Assembly (NCBI GenBank): GCA_031213475.1
Contig: JARUPZ010000027.1
Coordinates: 2,603,001 to 2,667,000 of the forward strand
Length of the DNA stretch: 64,000 bases
Reading direction: 5' to 3'
Source of the DNA: Nereocystis luetkeana
Lineage: Eukaryota > Sar > Phaeophyceae > Laminariales > Laminariaceae
Shown: positions 11,101-21,181 of the stretch, in pieces
How the letters are laid out: each line of letters begins with the position of its first letter
Position numbering within the stretch: the first letter of the stretch is position 1
Translations under genes and position numbers: made by a program
Notes under the pieces: generated by a model
Seen by the model: the letters and a program-made list of their open reading frames with translations, nothing else
The model's database searches: none
What the model was told of the DNA's origin: nothing

Positions 11101-11447
11101 CTAATTCGTGCTTAGTCATCTCTTCCCTAGCACTATCAATAACAACGCTTACCCTCAATTGCGCCCGTTTCCTTTGCTTTTCGAGGAGCAGGGTAGCTCC
11201 CCCAAAGTTGGCGTCGCATACACGAGCTAAGCTAGTGAGCCATCGGACGGACTTTGAAGATACCTCTGACAACAGTAATTGGGACGATGATATTAAAACG
11301 CCTTGCCATGGCTCGCCTACAATGGGGTCGGGGGGGTCAGGAGGACTTCCTGCAACAGCTGTCGCCTCGGAGGCCTCAACGGTTTCAGGAGTGGGTTCGG
11401 CAACGGCCCAAGGTCATGCCAACCACTGGGATCATTTTGATGATTAG
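8105..11447 (+). CDS. hypothetical disordered acidic protein, probable multi-exon gene
   Basis: I do not recognise this protein. Exon 1 opens with ATG at 8105 and reads 480 codons to a consensus donor (GAC then GTGAGT at 9545). It is hydrophilic and low-complexity, with an acidic Asp run near residues 237-246 and basic clusters; no domain or membrane segment is seen. The next open segment joins in phase after a CAGCAG tandem acceptor (10406 or 10409). It encodes an Asp/Glu tract and a helical, coiled-coil-like stretch, then runs open past 10750 through a Pro/Arg-rich part. A last segment, open at about 11170-11447, is Asp/Ser/Gly-rich and ends HWDHFDD before TAG. The joins after 10590 are uncertain, and the three segments may not all belong to one gene. 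A 119-codon ORF overlaps exon 1 in another frame. Confidence 0.42.
9728..9897 (+). repeat. 88-bp tandem duplication inside an intron
   Basis: Two adjacent copies of about 86 bp begin GAG.GGCGGCGCGAAAAATG and end AACATTAAAAGTTCCG. They differ at only a few positions, so the duplication is recent. It lies in the presumed first intron (9545-10406) of the gene starting at 8105. Confidence 0.85.
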
Positions 11448-12419
11448 CGCCAATGCTTCCCGCGGGGCTCATCGTTGAAAACACAGCTTCCCACCCTTTG
11501 GCAGAGAACGTAAGGATTCAAGGGGGGACCACAAATCGGACGACCCGTGTGTGTACCGCACTTCGGGTGAGCTGTGGATGTACAAATCAAACGCCTAACG
11601 GGAGAAAATCGTTCAGCTGGTAGTCGTACTCGGGCACATCGACTGATGGGCGATGTACTATCAAAATTTTGATTCATGAGTTTTTAATTCGAATAACGGG
11701 TTCATGAGGCCGAGTACTGATTTTCGACCAACAAAAACATTTGATCGTTAACAGCCATGATCGGACTGGTGGATGGTATCTGCCTGATACTACGTATTCT
11801 CTCGTACTTACCCGATACCAACTACGAACGTTTTACAATAAATAATGTATTCGCCTACTTCAGCATGTCTTTAAAGCCGCCCATAAAGTACGGTACGTCG
11901 GAGGGACCGTGCTCCATAACATTTCGAGCCTTTCACTAGAAGTCATACAGAGATGCAGATTCCGCGTCAAAGAAAGGATGGTGACATGCGATTCAGTGAT
12001 CGGAAATTGGATCGACGACGCGGCCCTTCAGAACTGCAACAAGCAAGTGAATGGATAGACGTACCTCACACATCGTCATGGAAAACACGCCCCTTTCGGT
12101 TGTGAAACCCCTGACGGTAGCTGAACAGGAAGTCATGGAGGGTCGGCCGTGCACCCGCAAGGCCAAAATTAGCTGGTAGGCAGACATTTGTGGCTCAGAA
12201 CTGGTATGGTATAACTGAGCTACGGGGAGGAAAGCATTGAAAGACGAAAACAAGACGCACATACAGTACAGAGAGGCAAACAAAATGAGCTCGGCTAGCA
12301 GCGTGTACCGTATATCAAAGACACGCAACGAGTCTCGAAGGGAGGGCCGACAAGGTGGGACCCAGAGTGTCAAGCGTCGGCCCTTCACCGGTACAAGCTG
12401 GCATGAAAAATACGTACTA
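11448..12419. other. gene-free stretch
   Basis: No recognisable gene. A minus-strand ORF (11993-12457) is open for 154 codons but resembles nothing known. Confidence 0.35.
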
Positions 12420-13361
12420 TTAGAAAGCGCAGAAGGCGCAAAGTACGCCCACGACAACTATTAATAAGACTAATTCAATAGTAGTGCTATACGAAACAAA
12501 AAGACACATTGCAAAGCGAGCACGAGAAAAACCTATGCAGATTATAGGACACCATATATATATAGAATGACACTGTTTTGTGGGGTGGCCTGTCACGAGA
12601 AACAAGCAAGAGGCAAGCAAAATCGACGAGGCTCGTAACCTGTCGTAATATACTACATACATACGAACGCGTGTCCGCGTGATGGCCTCAAGCAGTCGGT
12701 GCTTTAGACGACATAATGACCGTTGGGTATCATTGCAGCAGGAATAGAGTAAACCTATACCCTGGTACCAGGTATCGTTTAGCGAGACGTCCTGCCCAAC
12801 GGAATGGAGCCACCACAGCGGTTGCAAATGTTGATGTCGATCTACCAGAACGTTTGCGGCGACGGCCGATACCGTCGTGAGAGCTCGAAGGAGTAGGTAT
12901 CGGCGTCGTCGATGGTGCGAATTAATAATTAAGCTAACCTTCAGCGGCGAGGGTGAGAAGTTAACAAAGTTGCGGGTGGCGAGGTGTTGGAACAAAATCC
13001 ACTTCAAATTATTATCCATACATTCGCTACGAGCACTCGTAGCGGTGGTAAGTGCCTGCAGGGAAAGGTTCATGCATGCTTCACTGATGGTGAGTGTGGT
13101 GGATGAGAAAAATCGGTGGGGCTCGGCGTACATACGTAGGATATGTATGTTGATTCTGAGCCTACAACGCAAGTGGGTATGATGCTCACAACGCGCAGGA
13201 ACGACACACTCTCGGGCTCGACAAGTTATCGGAAACGAATCGGAACTGGTTACAATGTAGGCTGTGCAGTGGGGACTGTCTGAGATCCTACTAATGTACG
13301 CATATTTTGTAGCCCAGCTTTTTTTGGTGTTGTGTGCGTCGATGGGGGGGAGGTCAGACAT
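12420..13361 (-). CDS. long ORF of unknown status
   Basis: There is an uninterrupted 313-codon frame from ATG at 13361 to a stop at 12420. The predicted protein has no domain I recognise. It is rich in Cys, His, Arg and Ser with a hydrophobic C-terminal stretch (IELVLLIVVVGVLCAFCAF). The frame runs through ATATAT and TACCAGGTA repeat words that also occur in non-coding DNA, and third-position base use does not look selected. It may be a chance ORF in repeat-derived DNA; its length is the only argument for a gene. Confidence 0.18.
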   Translation of the reverse strand: MSDLPPIDAHNTKKSWATKYAYISRISDSPHCTAYIVTSSDSFPITCRARECVVPARCEHHTHLRCRLRINIHILRMYAEPHRFFSSTTLTISEACMNLSLQALTTATSARSECMDNNLKWILFQHLATRNFVNFSPSPLKVSLIINSHHRRRRYLLLRALTTVSAVAANVLVDRHQHLQPLWWLHSVGQDVSLNDTWYQGIGLLYSCCNDTQRSLCRLKHRLLEAITRTRVRMYVVYYDRLRASSILLASCLFLVTGHPTKQCHSIYIWCPIICIGFSRARFAMCLFVSYSTTIELVLLIVVVGVLCAFCAF

Positions 13362-13483
13362 CAGGTGGAAGAAGAGCTCGCGATCATATACATCCTACAT
13401 GTACTCGCAGAGCAAATTGTAATTCATGTTTTTTTTTTCAACGCTTTCATTTTCTTGCTGCTCAACCTATACAACAAGTAGAA

Positions 13484-13532
13484 GGTTTTACCTCATCAGG
13501 AATCTTCTGGACAAGGCATGGTCACAGAGGTG
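13484..13532 (+). repeat. short direct repeat outside the 13691 LTR element
   Basis: GGTTTTACCTCATCAG, then ATCTTCTGGACAAGGCATG. A similar sequence recurs at about 20017-20061, on the far side of the LTR element. The pair encloses the whole element. Confidence 0.45.
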
Positions 13533-13690
13533 AAGGCGGGTCACGGATGTGTCTTCCCCCTCGGTACCGGCCTTCATTTTTAGTGATGGCAGGCACAGCA
13601 AAAAAGCGTCGACCTACGAGCGAGTATTCTATTGCTACTACGAGTAGTGCAAGACGCGTAAAACAGCAAGTACGACGAGTGGAGTAGTAC

Positions 13691-14043
13691 TGTGACGTTA
13701 TCACGTACCAGTAGCCATAAAGCGGTGCGATACGTACCAGTATGAGAACGCGTAACGTGTTACTATCGGAAACGTCTGCGTATATTGTATCAGTATGAGG
13801 AGAGAGGCAGTTACATGCTACGAGTATGAGAGTACGTGGCATGCTAGTAACGGAAACGTATGAAGATACATGGTTCAGGGGGCAGTCTGGCACTCGACTG
13901 TCCCCCTCTGTCGCACTCTGTTCCTGTACCCTGAGTTGAGCTCTCCACGAGATTAGCAAAACAAAAATAACTTAACCAAGAAGAAGCGTACCCTGGCCAG
14001 CATCGACATATCTGCGTCCTCCCCTCTATGAGGCACCTTGACA
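13691..14043 (+). repeat. left LTR of the 6.2-kb element
   Basis: It starts TGTGACGTTATCACG and ends CACCTTGACA. It aligns with 19450-19897 over its length apart from indels. Confidence 0.7.
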
Positions 14044-14049
14044 TTTATT

Positions 14050-14067
14050 TGGCGTCGTCGACAGGAC
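14050..14067 (+). other. primer-binding site complementary to tRNA-Ser
   Basis: TGGCGTCGTCGACAGGAC differs at only two positions from the tRNA-Ser antisense at 4793. It sits 6 bases after the LTR end, the same spacing as there. Confidence 0.6.
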
Positions 14068-17000
14068 TACGTCACCGCTGAGTCTGAGGTATCTTGTTCC
14101 AAGCTACCTTGCTGAACTACATCTCCAACAGCTCAGGTAGTGAGCATCATCATGAGCATAGTTTTTGTTTTGAAGTTCAGACGTCAATCTCGTCGAGCCT
14201 GATGACGTCCATTTAGGATCGACTCCGACACAATCATCTACACGGCCTTCATGTGCCATCTATGCTCCATTTTTCCGGAATTTTTCATCGAGCCTGATCA
14301 CGTGCTTCGTTGTTTTCTTTTGTTTTTCTTCCGTGTTGAGCTTTATACTTCGAAGTACGACAGCAAGCTAGACGCACGAACAACGCACCAGGCCCCTAGG
14401 CTCCAACGCCTTTTCCTTTCCGTCACAGCCACTTCGCGTACCAGGCGCACGGCCTTTAGCGCCAAACGACCCGCTGGCGTGCCCCTTTCGATCCACTACC
14501 ACCCAACCCCGATACACCAGCAGCGTCGACTACCTTGAACGTTCTACTACCGGCTTCTGCAGCCACTTCGCTCACAAGCCGACCTTCTCCCTACCGCCAC
14601 TAAACGACCCGGGCACCATATAGCGCCCCATCACTTCGGTTCTCCCATACAAGACCACCACAACCACTGCGCCGATAGGCCTACCCTTTCCTTGCCGACA
14701 CTAAACGGCCCCGGCGTCATCGCCACCGACGACTACTTTGGGCCACCTACATCGATAATTCCAGCCACCACTCCGACATGTACGCCTTGAGCACAAGACC
14801 ATTCCCCGCCACGACCACCACCCACGTTTTCGTTGACGCACTTTAATGCTACGGCGTCTACCCCCGCGTCTACATACAATACACAACGCGGACGCGGACA
14901 ACGCACGTTCCACTGCCACGACCACCGTCGACTTCTTATTTGACCATCCTTACTGGAGTACCGCCGCCCCGCCAACGATCCTACACAGCGCTTTCACCAC
15001 CATCGCGGACACCACGCCACCACCGTCTCCCGCTTGGAGTGTCGTACCGCACCCCTTCAAGACCTCCCATCGCGCTTCATCGGATTTTTTTCGTGCAGCC
15101 TCTACACCACCAAGGTTCTCGCCGGCCCTGGCCCTATTAAGATTAACCTTCGCCCTGCGCAGTGCACATCTTCACGGACCGCCAACTACGGATCTCCGTA
15201 CCTGTAACGCCACAAGACGGGGCCTAGCTTGCGGGATATGGCCGTATTGACGCACCTTGCCCCCACTGCCGTCCTTGTAGTCTTCAGCAGCAACGAGTAT
15301 GTTTCCGTGTTTGAGCTTTTCAGGGTGTTGCTTTTATTTTGTTTTTCGTCTTCAGGTTTGTCCTGATTTTGGTCTGTACGCCTGCAAGCGTTTTGCGTTG
15401 GTAGTTTATCCCAATCTAAAACCCGCTGGTTTCGCTTGCCTCCTTTTGTACATAAGCCGCAAACCTGTCGTGTTATATCTTCTGCTTTCCGCTGGTTTAG
15501 TTTGCCTCGTTTCCGCAACTACGGTCGCAAGCAAAATGTCGTGTTCCTGTCCTATAGCCGCCCGGTTCAGTTTGCCCTGTTTCATATCGGGCCGCAAACC
15601 GTCGTGCGGTGGATCCTTTGATCCTCTTGCACTACATAATAGGGGCTAACTGGAGGTGTGTCTCTTCTTCTTTGTTTGTTTAGATTTTTGGACTTCCTCC
15701 TTTCAACTTGTTTTTTTTAGAATCATACGATTTTGCGTCTCTGTTTCGCGTGCAGTGTTTGCTCAAAATCAGTATTTCAGAGTATCGCGTTATCGTCTCT
15801 TGCCGCGAGCTTTTCGAGGTCCTGCATTAGTTCATTTTCTTCCGTGGCCGAAAAACGCAGGCAGATCTCGGTCAACACTTGGAGCGAGAGACGTTCGTTA
15901 TTCGTCTTTCATGCGCTGACCCCCCGTTTTCGACTTGCTTATAGTACGAGTATCCCCGCGTCCGGCATCAGTTAACGCGTCTACCCTACTTCTTTTTGTT
16001 CGGCTTGCTCAGAGCATCAGCTAAACCGTGGTAGGTTTGTCTGTTTCGTTATTAGCTTGTATTTTCCCTGCACCATGTGCATGATTGAAACTTGTACTTC
16101 CCCCGTCCTCTTCGCGTTCGCGCCACACGGCTATTATGGTTGTTTTTGTCTTTGTATTTATATGTGTACCTGTTTCCCACCGGCTATAGTTTGGGCGTAT
16201 CAGCTTTCGACCGGACTACCCCCACAATTGCCTCGTACCGGTCGAGTTAGCTTCGTCTACTCACAGCTTCCCGCTACGACATAGCCTCTCAGAGTCCCAT
16301 GGTCGTGGTAGACCATTCAATCGAGTCCCACGATCGTTGTAGACGTTTCAACCATCTTGAAAGAACTTGACAGCATATGCCCCCGACCTTATTTTTCTAC
16401 TTACTGGTATTATGTTTGTTTTGTTCTCTCGGTGGTCATTATCGTGTTGACACTTTGAACTTCGATTTTAGTATTCGATTTTCCCCACTTTTAGTTCGAG
16501 GAGTGTGCGTAGTATACTTTGTTTTTCTTCGCTTGTTCAACCGGTCACCGCTCAGCTACGTAGCCTTAACCTCTTACAGGCCGTAGAACCATGGTGTTAC
16601 CGTACCAACGCTACGGCTTTCGCATCTCCGTTTTCTCCTCGCGCTACGCGCTTAGTAGGAGTATATATGATTCCCGTGTTTTGTTTCGCAAAGACCGAGT
16701 CCTTTCTTCTGGTTGGCTACTTCCTTGATTTTTTTGTGTGACGAATTTGCATACGCGCTTAAGGGGGGCAACCTCCATTCTCCCCGCAGTTATCTTCGCC
16801 ATGCACGAGTCCTTCTTCTTGTTGGCTCCTTTCTGTTTTTTTTGTTTAGCATATGCTCTTTTTGCCATTCTTTCCTGCGTATCAGCTTCGGGAATTTCTG
16901 ATTTCGGGCTTGCGTCTTCAGGTACCACGTCGTAGACCATTGACTTCCCGTTCTTAGCCCCCAAGAGTCTCACATTGTTGCCATCTGTTTTGGCTGACAG

Positions 17001-19449
17001 CCTACCGGAACTATATACCGTCGATCCTCCTTTTCTTTTCTGTCGGCGTACTGACGGGTTCCACGGTTTCGACCCTGGTTTGGCTTAGCAGCCCACACAG
17101 ATCGTTTCGTTTTGACCCCCCCCGCTTCTGTTTGTGTTTTTTGTTTTTTGTTCGCTTTTTCCTTTCTTTCGCGGTGTAGCTGCCCCGAACGGTCCCCAAA
17201 TCGACCCCGTTCTGGCCTCACAGCCGCAGGTCGTTTACTGTTGATCCGCCCCCTTTTTGGTTGCTTTCTAACGCATCTGTTTATGGACGAACGACTTGCC
17301 ATATACCGAACTTTGCGAGTGGTCCTTCGTAGCTAGCCACTTGAGGTCTCACGTTATAGACCCCCCGTTTAAGACTATGAGCTTCACTACGACTAGCTTC
17401 ATGCTAACGTTTTGTTCCTTTTGCATGCACTTTCTAAGTTTTTCTGTCAGAATCCCGCGTCCCATTGTTGGCCGTCTCCCCCGCGACGGTTTTCTGTTTT
17501 TCTGCTTTCTCTTTGGTCTACGTATTTGCTGGAACTATAGATACTTCCTGCCTTTCTCCAAGCTGCAAAATCACAGTTTCATCGACGACCCCATCGTTTG
17601 GTGTGTCAGTCTATTTTCATTTTTAGGTCGGAGCATTCTGCGTGTATCACTGTAGCTTCTATTCATACCCATTCTAGGCAATAGTCTCTCTGGGTTTCAC
17701 GCGTATTCACCCCGTCCCAGCTTGCTGGCGCCTCTTCGATTTTCGTAGCGTTATTTTGGTTTGGTTTATTCGCGTCTCTGCTTTTTGTCGAGTGACGCTG
17801 AGCGTGCAAGGATTTCTTTGTACTTTTTCTAAGCTAGACGTCCAGGGTTCCGCGTTGAAAACCCTCGTTCTGGCTTTCCGGCGTTGCTTCCACCGTGCGC
17901 CTTCTGTTGTACCAAAATTCCGGATTCTTCTTTCTTCGCATGCTTGCGACTGGCTTTGGAAACCTCCAGCGTTCCGTTCTTCCGACTCGACTAAAGGCGT
18001 TACGCTAGCCTCTCAGGTCGCGCGGTACGGTCCCCACTATCGCCGCTCTGGAGCATTTTTGTTTTTTATATTACTTTCTCTTTCGACTTTCTATCATTGG
18101 CGCTTCTTCGGGCGTATTAGCGTGTTGCTTCAATCTACCACAGCCCGGTTCCGCTCGCCTCCTCTCGCAGGGGCCGCCGAACTCCAGCGATAGCGCAACG
18201 TTCGGGTATATTTTCGTCCTTTTTGTTTTGCCTTGCTTAATTTGTTCTCTCTAACATACGGCCACCGATTCCGCTTGACTCTTATTGTGACGGCCACCGA
18301 ATCGTGGTATTGAGAGAGTTTGATTCTACTTGAACCTACCACCGTCGATCTGGGGTGTTATCCTTTGGGGGGATTTCTGGCTTTTTCTCACCTTACCACG
18401 ACTGTTCCCGCCTGCCTCCTCTTCGTGCGAAGGCTGCTGAACCGTGGTGCCAACATATTTCCGTGGGGATGTCTTCCTATTCCCTGGTTTTCCGTGTCAT
18501 GAGTGTCTGTTGGACGAGTATTATATAGTTCCTGTTTTTGTTGCAACGTACAGCAGTGTATATTTCAAGTTCCATGCTACTGTTACAGTGTACAAGGCGT
18601 TCCTTCTTGACCCTTGTGGCGTTGGCATACCCGTCTTTTCCACGACTATAGACTTTCCTGCGCATACCTTCAGTTCGTGCAGTATACTTTAAGATACGTG
18701 CATTTATTTGTTTTCTGTTTTTTTTTTTGTGGTTTATGAGGCATTCCATTTTGTCCTCTCTTTTCTCGGCCTACCTGTTTTCGGACGTGTAATCTCGCTG
18801 AGTTTGGGCTTGCGTGTAGTGGGTGTTGCCACCTGTAGCTTTTCTGGGTCCTACATTAAGAGACAATTGGCCCCACGTTGTTGCCGGCCTCTGTTTCCTT
18901 CGTTGTCGAACCCACTATCTTTGTTTTCAAGCTTTGCAGAGCACTTTTTGCTTTCTTACCGCCTTCAGCTTTCAGGTTTTTTTTCGCGCCTTCCTTCAGC
19001 CGGCACTTAAATCTTGTTGTTTTTCCTATGTCCGATCATTGGCCCCGCGCTACGCAGCCATTTCAAGTCCAAGTACAGGACCTTGCTTCTTTTGTGCATC
19101 GCAGCGTGCACTGTGTTGTATTTTTGATCTATTATTACTTTCTCCGCTCTCGTCTTTCGGGTTTCTCTCTCGGCACCTTCGGGTCCCGGTTCGTAGCCCG
19201 CTTGCCGTTGACATAATATCGTAGTTTATTCTTGTTGTCGTATTCCGCGTTTGCCCCACGCATGAGGCGCCGAGCCTCAATACGAGGTGTGCTGAGGTGT
19301 GGGGTATATATTTATGGCTACTTCTAGTTTGTTTCGGATAGCCGCATCTTCGACTCCCCTTTCCGATTTCTGGGATGATATGGTTGTCATCCTTCGATCG
19401 TCGTATTGTCTGCATCGTCGTATTGTCTGCATCCGGGGTGGGCTAATAA

Positions 19450-19897
19450 TGTGATGGTATCACGTACCAGTAGTCATTAAGCGGTGCGATACGTACCAGT
19501 ATGAGAGCACGTGCCGTGTTACTAACGGAAACGTCTACGTGTGTGTATTGTATCAGTATGAGGAGACAGGCAGGTACGTACTACGAGTATGAGAGCACGT
19601 GACGTGCTATTGATAGTAACGGAAACGTCTCTCTTCTATAAATATTTAATAGTAGATTGTACGATCGTACATGTACGAGGATATGAGCATACACGGTTCA
19701 GGGGACAGTCTGGCACACTCTCGACTGCCCCCCGCTGTCGCACTCTCTTCCTGTATCCTAATTTGAGTTCTCCATGATGAGACAAGCAACAAGAATAACT
19801 TAACCAAGAAAAGAGACGCGTGCCCTGGCCAGCGTCCCTGTGTCCTCCCTGTGGATGTGTTACCTCCTTCACATCCCCTCTATGAGGCACCTTGACC
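19450..19897 (+). repeat. right LTR of the 6.2-kb element
   Basis: It starts TGTGATGGTATCACG and is about 95 bp longer than the left LTR. It ends GAGGCACCTTGACC. Confidence 0.7.
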
Positions 19898-21181
19898 GCG
19901 GTACCTACGAGTACTGGTTGGTGGTACTACTACTGTACCTGGTATGTAGTTAGAATCATATATTTTTATATTATTTTTTAATCATCACACTTTTACTTTC
20001 CAGCCTGACTCGTAGGAGGTTTACCCCCAGCGATCTTCTGGGCAAGCCATGTTCGCAGGCGTCGTCCCTTCTCCCCCCGGTACGTACGTGCCTTTATTTT
20101 TTTGGGTTCAGCATTCGCACTGCTCGTCGATTTTCATTGAATGCACGAAGCAAATTAATAATAGTATGTAGCAGATGCATATCATGTACCAGGTATTATA
20201 TTTATATATCTATAGAGTAGGGCGATGAAAGGCGCGATGATAAATGAAACTCGGTCCAGGATATATATATATATATATATATATATCGTATTAATAGTGA
20301 TGAATGGGTGGCGGTAAGGGGTGGTTGGTGTATGTGTAGTATGAGGGGCGCCGCCACAGGTCGACGGCGGCCAAACAGGTACCACAGGGTACCTACCTGT
20401 GGTACGTACCCGCCCTGGTACGAAGCACAGGGAAAAAACACACTTTGTGTTGCGCATTTTCTCGAAACGTTTTTTTTCCCTCACTTTTTCCTTCTTCCTG
20501 CTTCGTTTCGCAGTCCGAAGTCCGAAGAGAAAAACGAAATAATTTCATCCGCGGCAGCTCAGGGCAGCTTTTTCTCTTCAAATTTGAATTCTGCGATTTC
20601 GTGCTTTCGGAAGCACCGTCAGAGTTGCAAGCCAGGACCACCAAAAAAAAAACATCTGAGGGTTAATCACGGTACATAGAACAGTAAGCAGTAGAGCTAC
20701 CAGCACAGCAGTAGTGTGTGCAACTGGTTTTGTACAGCAGTGAGCGGGTATGCTACTTCGTGTTGTGGTGCTACCTCGTGTACAGGAGTGTGCCGCCAGA
20801 ATCTAAGGTCCTTCAGGACCCCCTTACAATAACGCCTGCGAAGGTGTGACCCAAAAATTTAATTTGGGTGGGCCGGGGTTAACGCTTTGCTTCCTCGACG
20901 GGAGTCTCACTTTGCCGGAGTGTTGGTGAGTCCCCAATTGAGAATTGCCTTACTTGTCATGGTCGTCGTCGGTCGGCGTGCAGCTAGATCGCTGCACGCG
21001 GCCGCAAGAGCTGTAAAGATCGTTTGATCTGGCTTAGGAAAAACCGACTAGTTTTTTCTGGCTTGTGCATTGCGCGCTCAAATCCATCCGCTCCGATGCC
21101 TTGCCGACACCCACCGCACGCGCCTTACAGCACCACCTGCCACCGTTCCCTCACACACTTGTGTTGCAGTTGTCGTCCACC
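19898..21181. other. intergenic and upstream region of the AcD-SAM gene
   Basis: No gene is recognised. It contains an (AT)n microsatellite at about 20262-20286, a palindromic cluster of GGTACC/ACCTGTGGTAC words (20378-20412), and 20017-20061, the partner of the repeat at 13484. The stretch just before 21182 should hold the promoter and 5' UTR of the next gene. Confidence 0.45.

Larger units (their letters stand above)
13691..19897 (+). mobile_element. 6.2-kb LTR retrotransposon fossil without visible pol (LARD-like)
   Basis: Direct repeats at 13691-14043 and 19450-19897 start TGTGA.G.TATCACGTACC and end GAGGCACCTTGAC. Six bases after the left LTR is TGGCGTCGTCGACAGGAC (14050-14067), a primer-binding site matching the 3' end of a serine tRNA. 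GGGGTGGG lies shortly before the right LTR. The 5.4-kb interior is strongly pyrimidine-biased on the plus strand and contains degenerate repeats built on GCCGCAAACC and GTTTGCCT words. I see no reverse transcriptase, integrase or capsid-like region, so it fits a large non-autonomous derivative. The LTRs differ in length and sequence and no clean target duplication is visible, so the insertion is old. Confidence 0.65.

Noticed and set aside
20262-20286. Possible functional AT-rich origin or TATA element
   Set aside because: It is a plain AT microsatellite like the one at 23270; nothing else supports a function.
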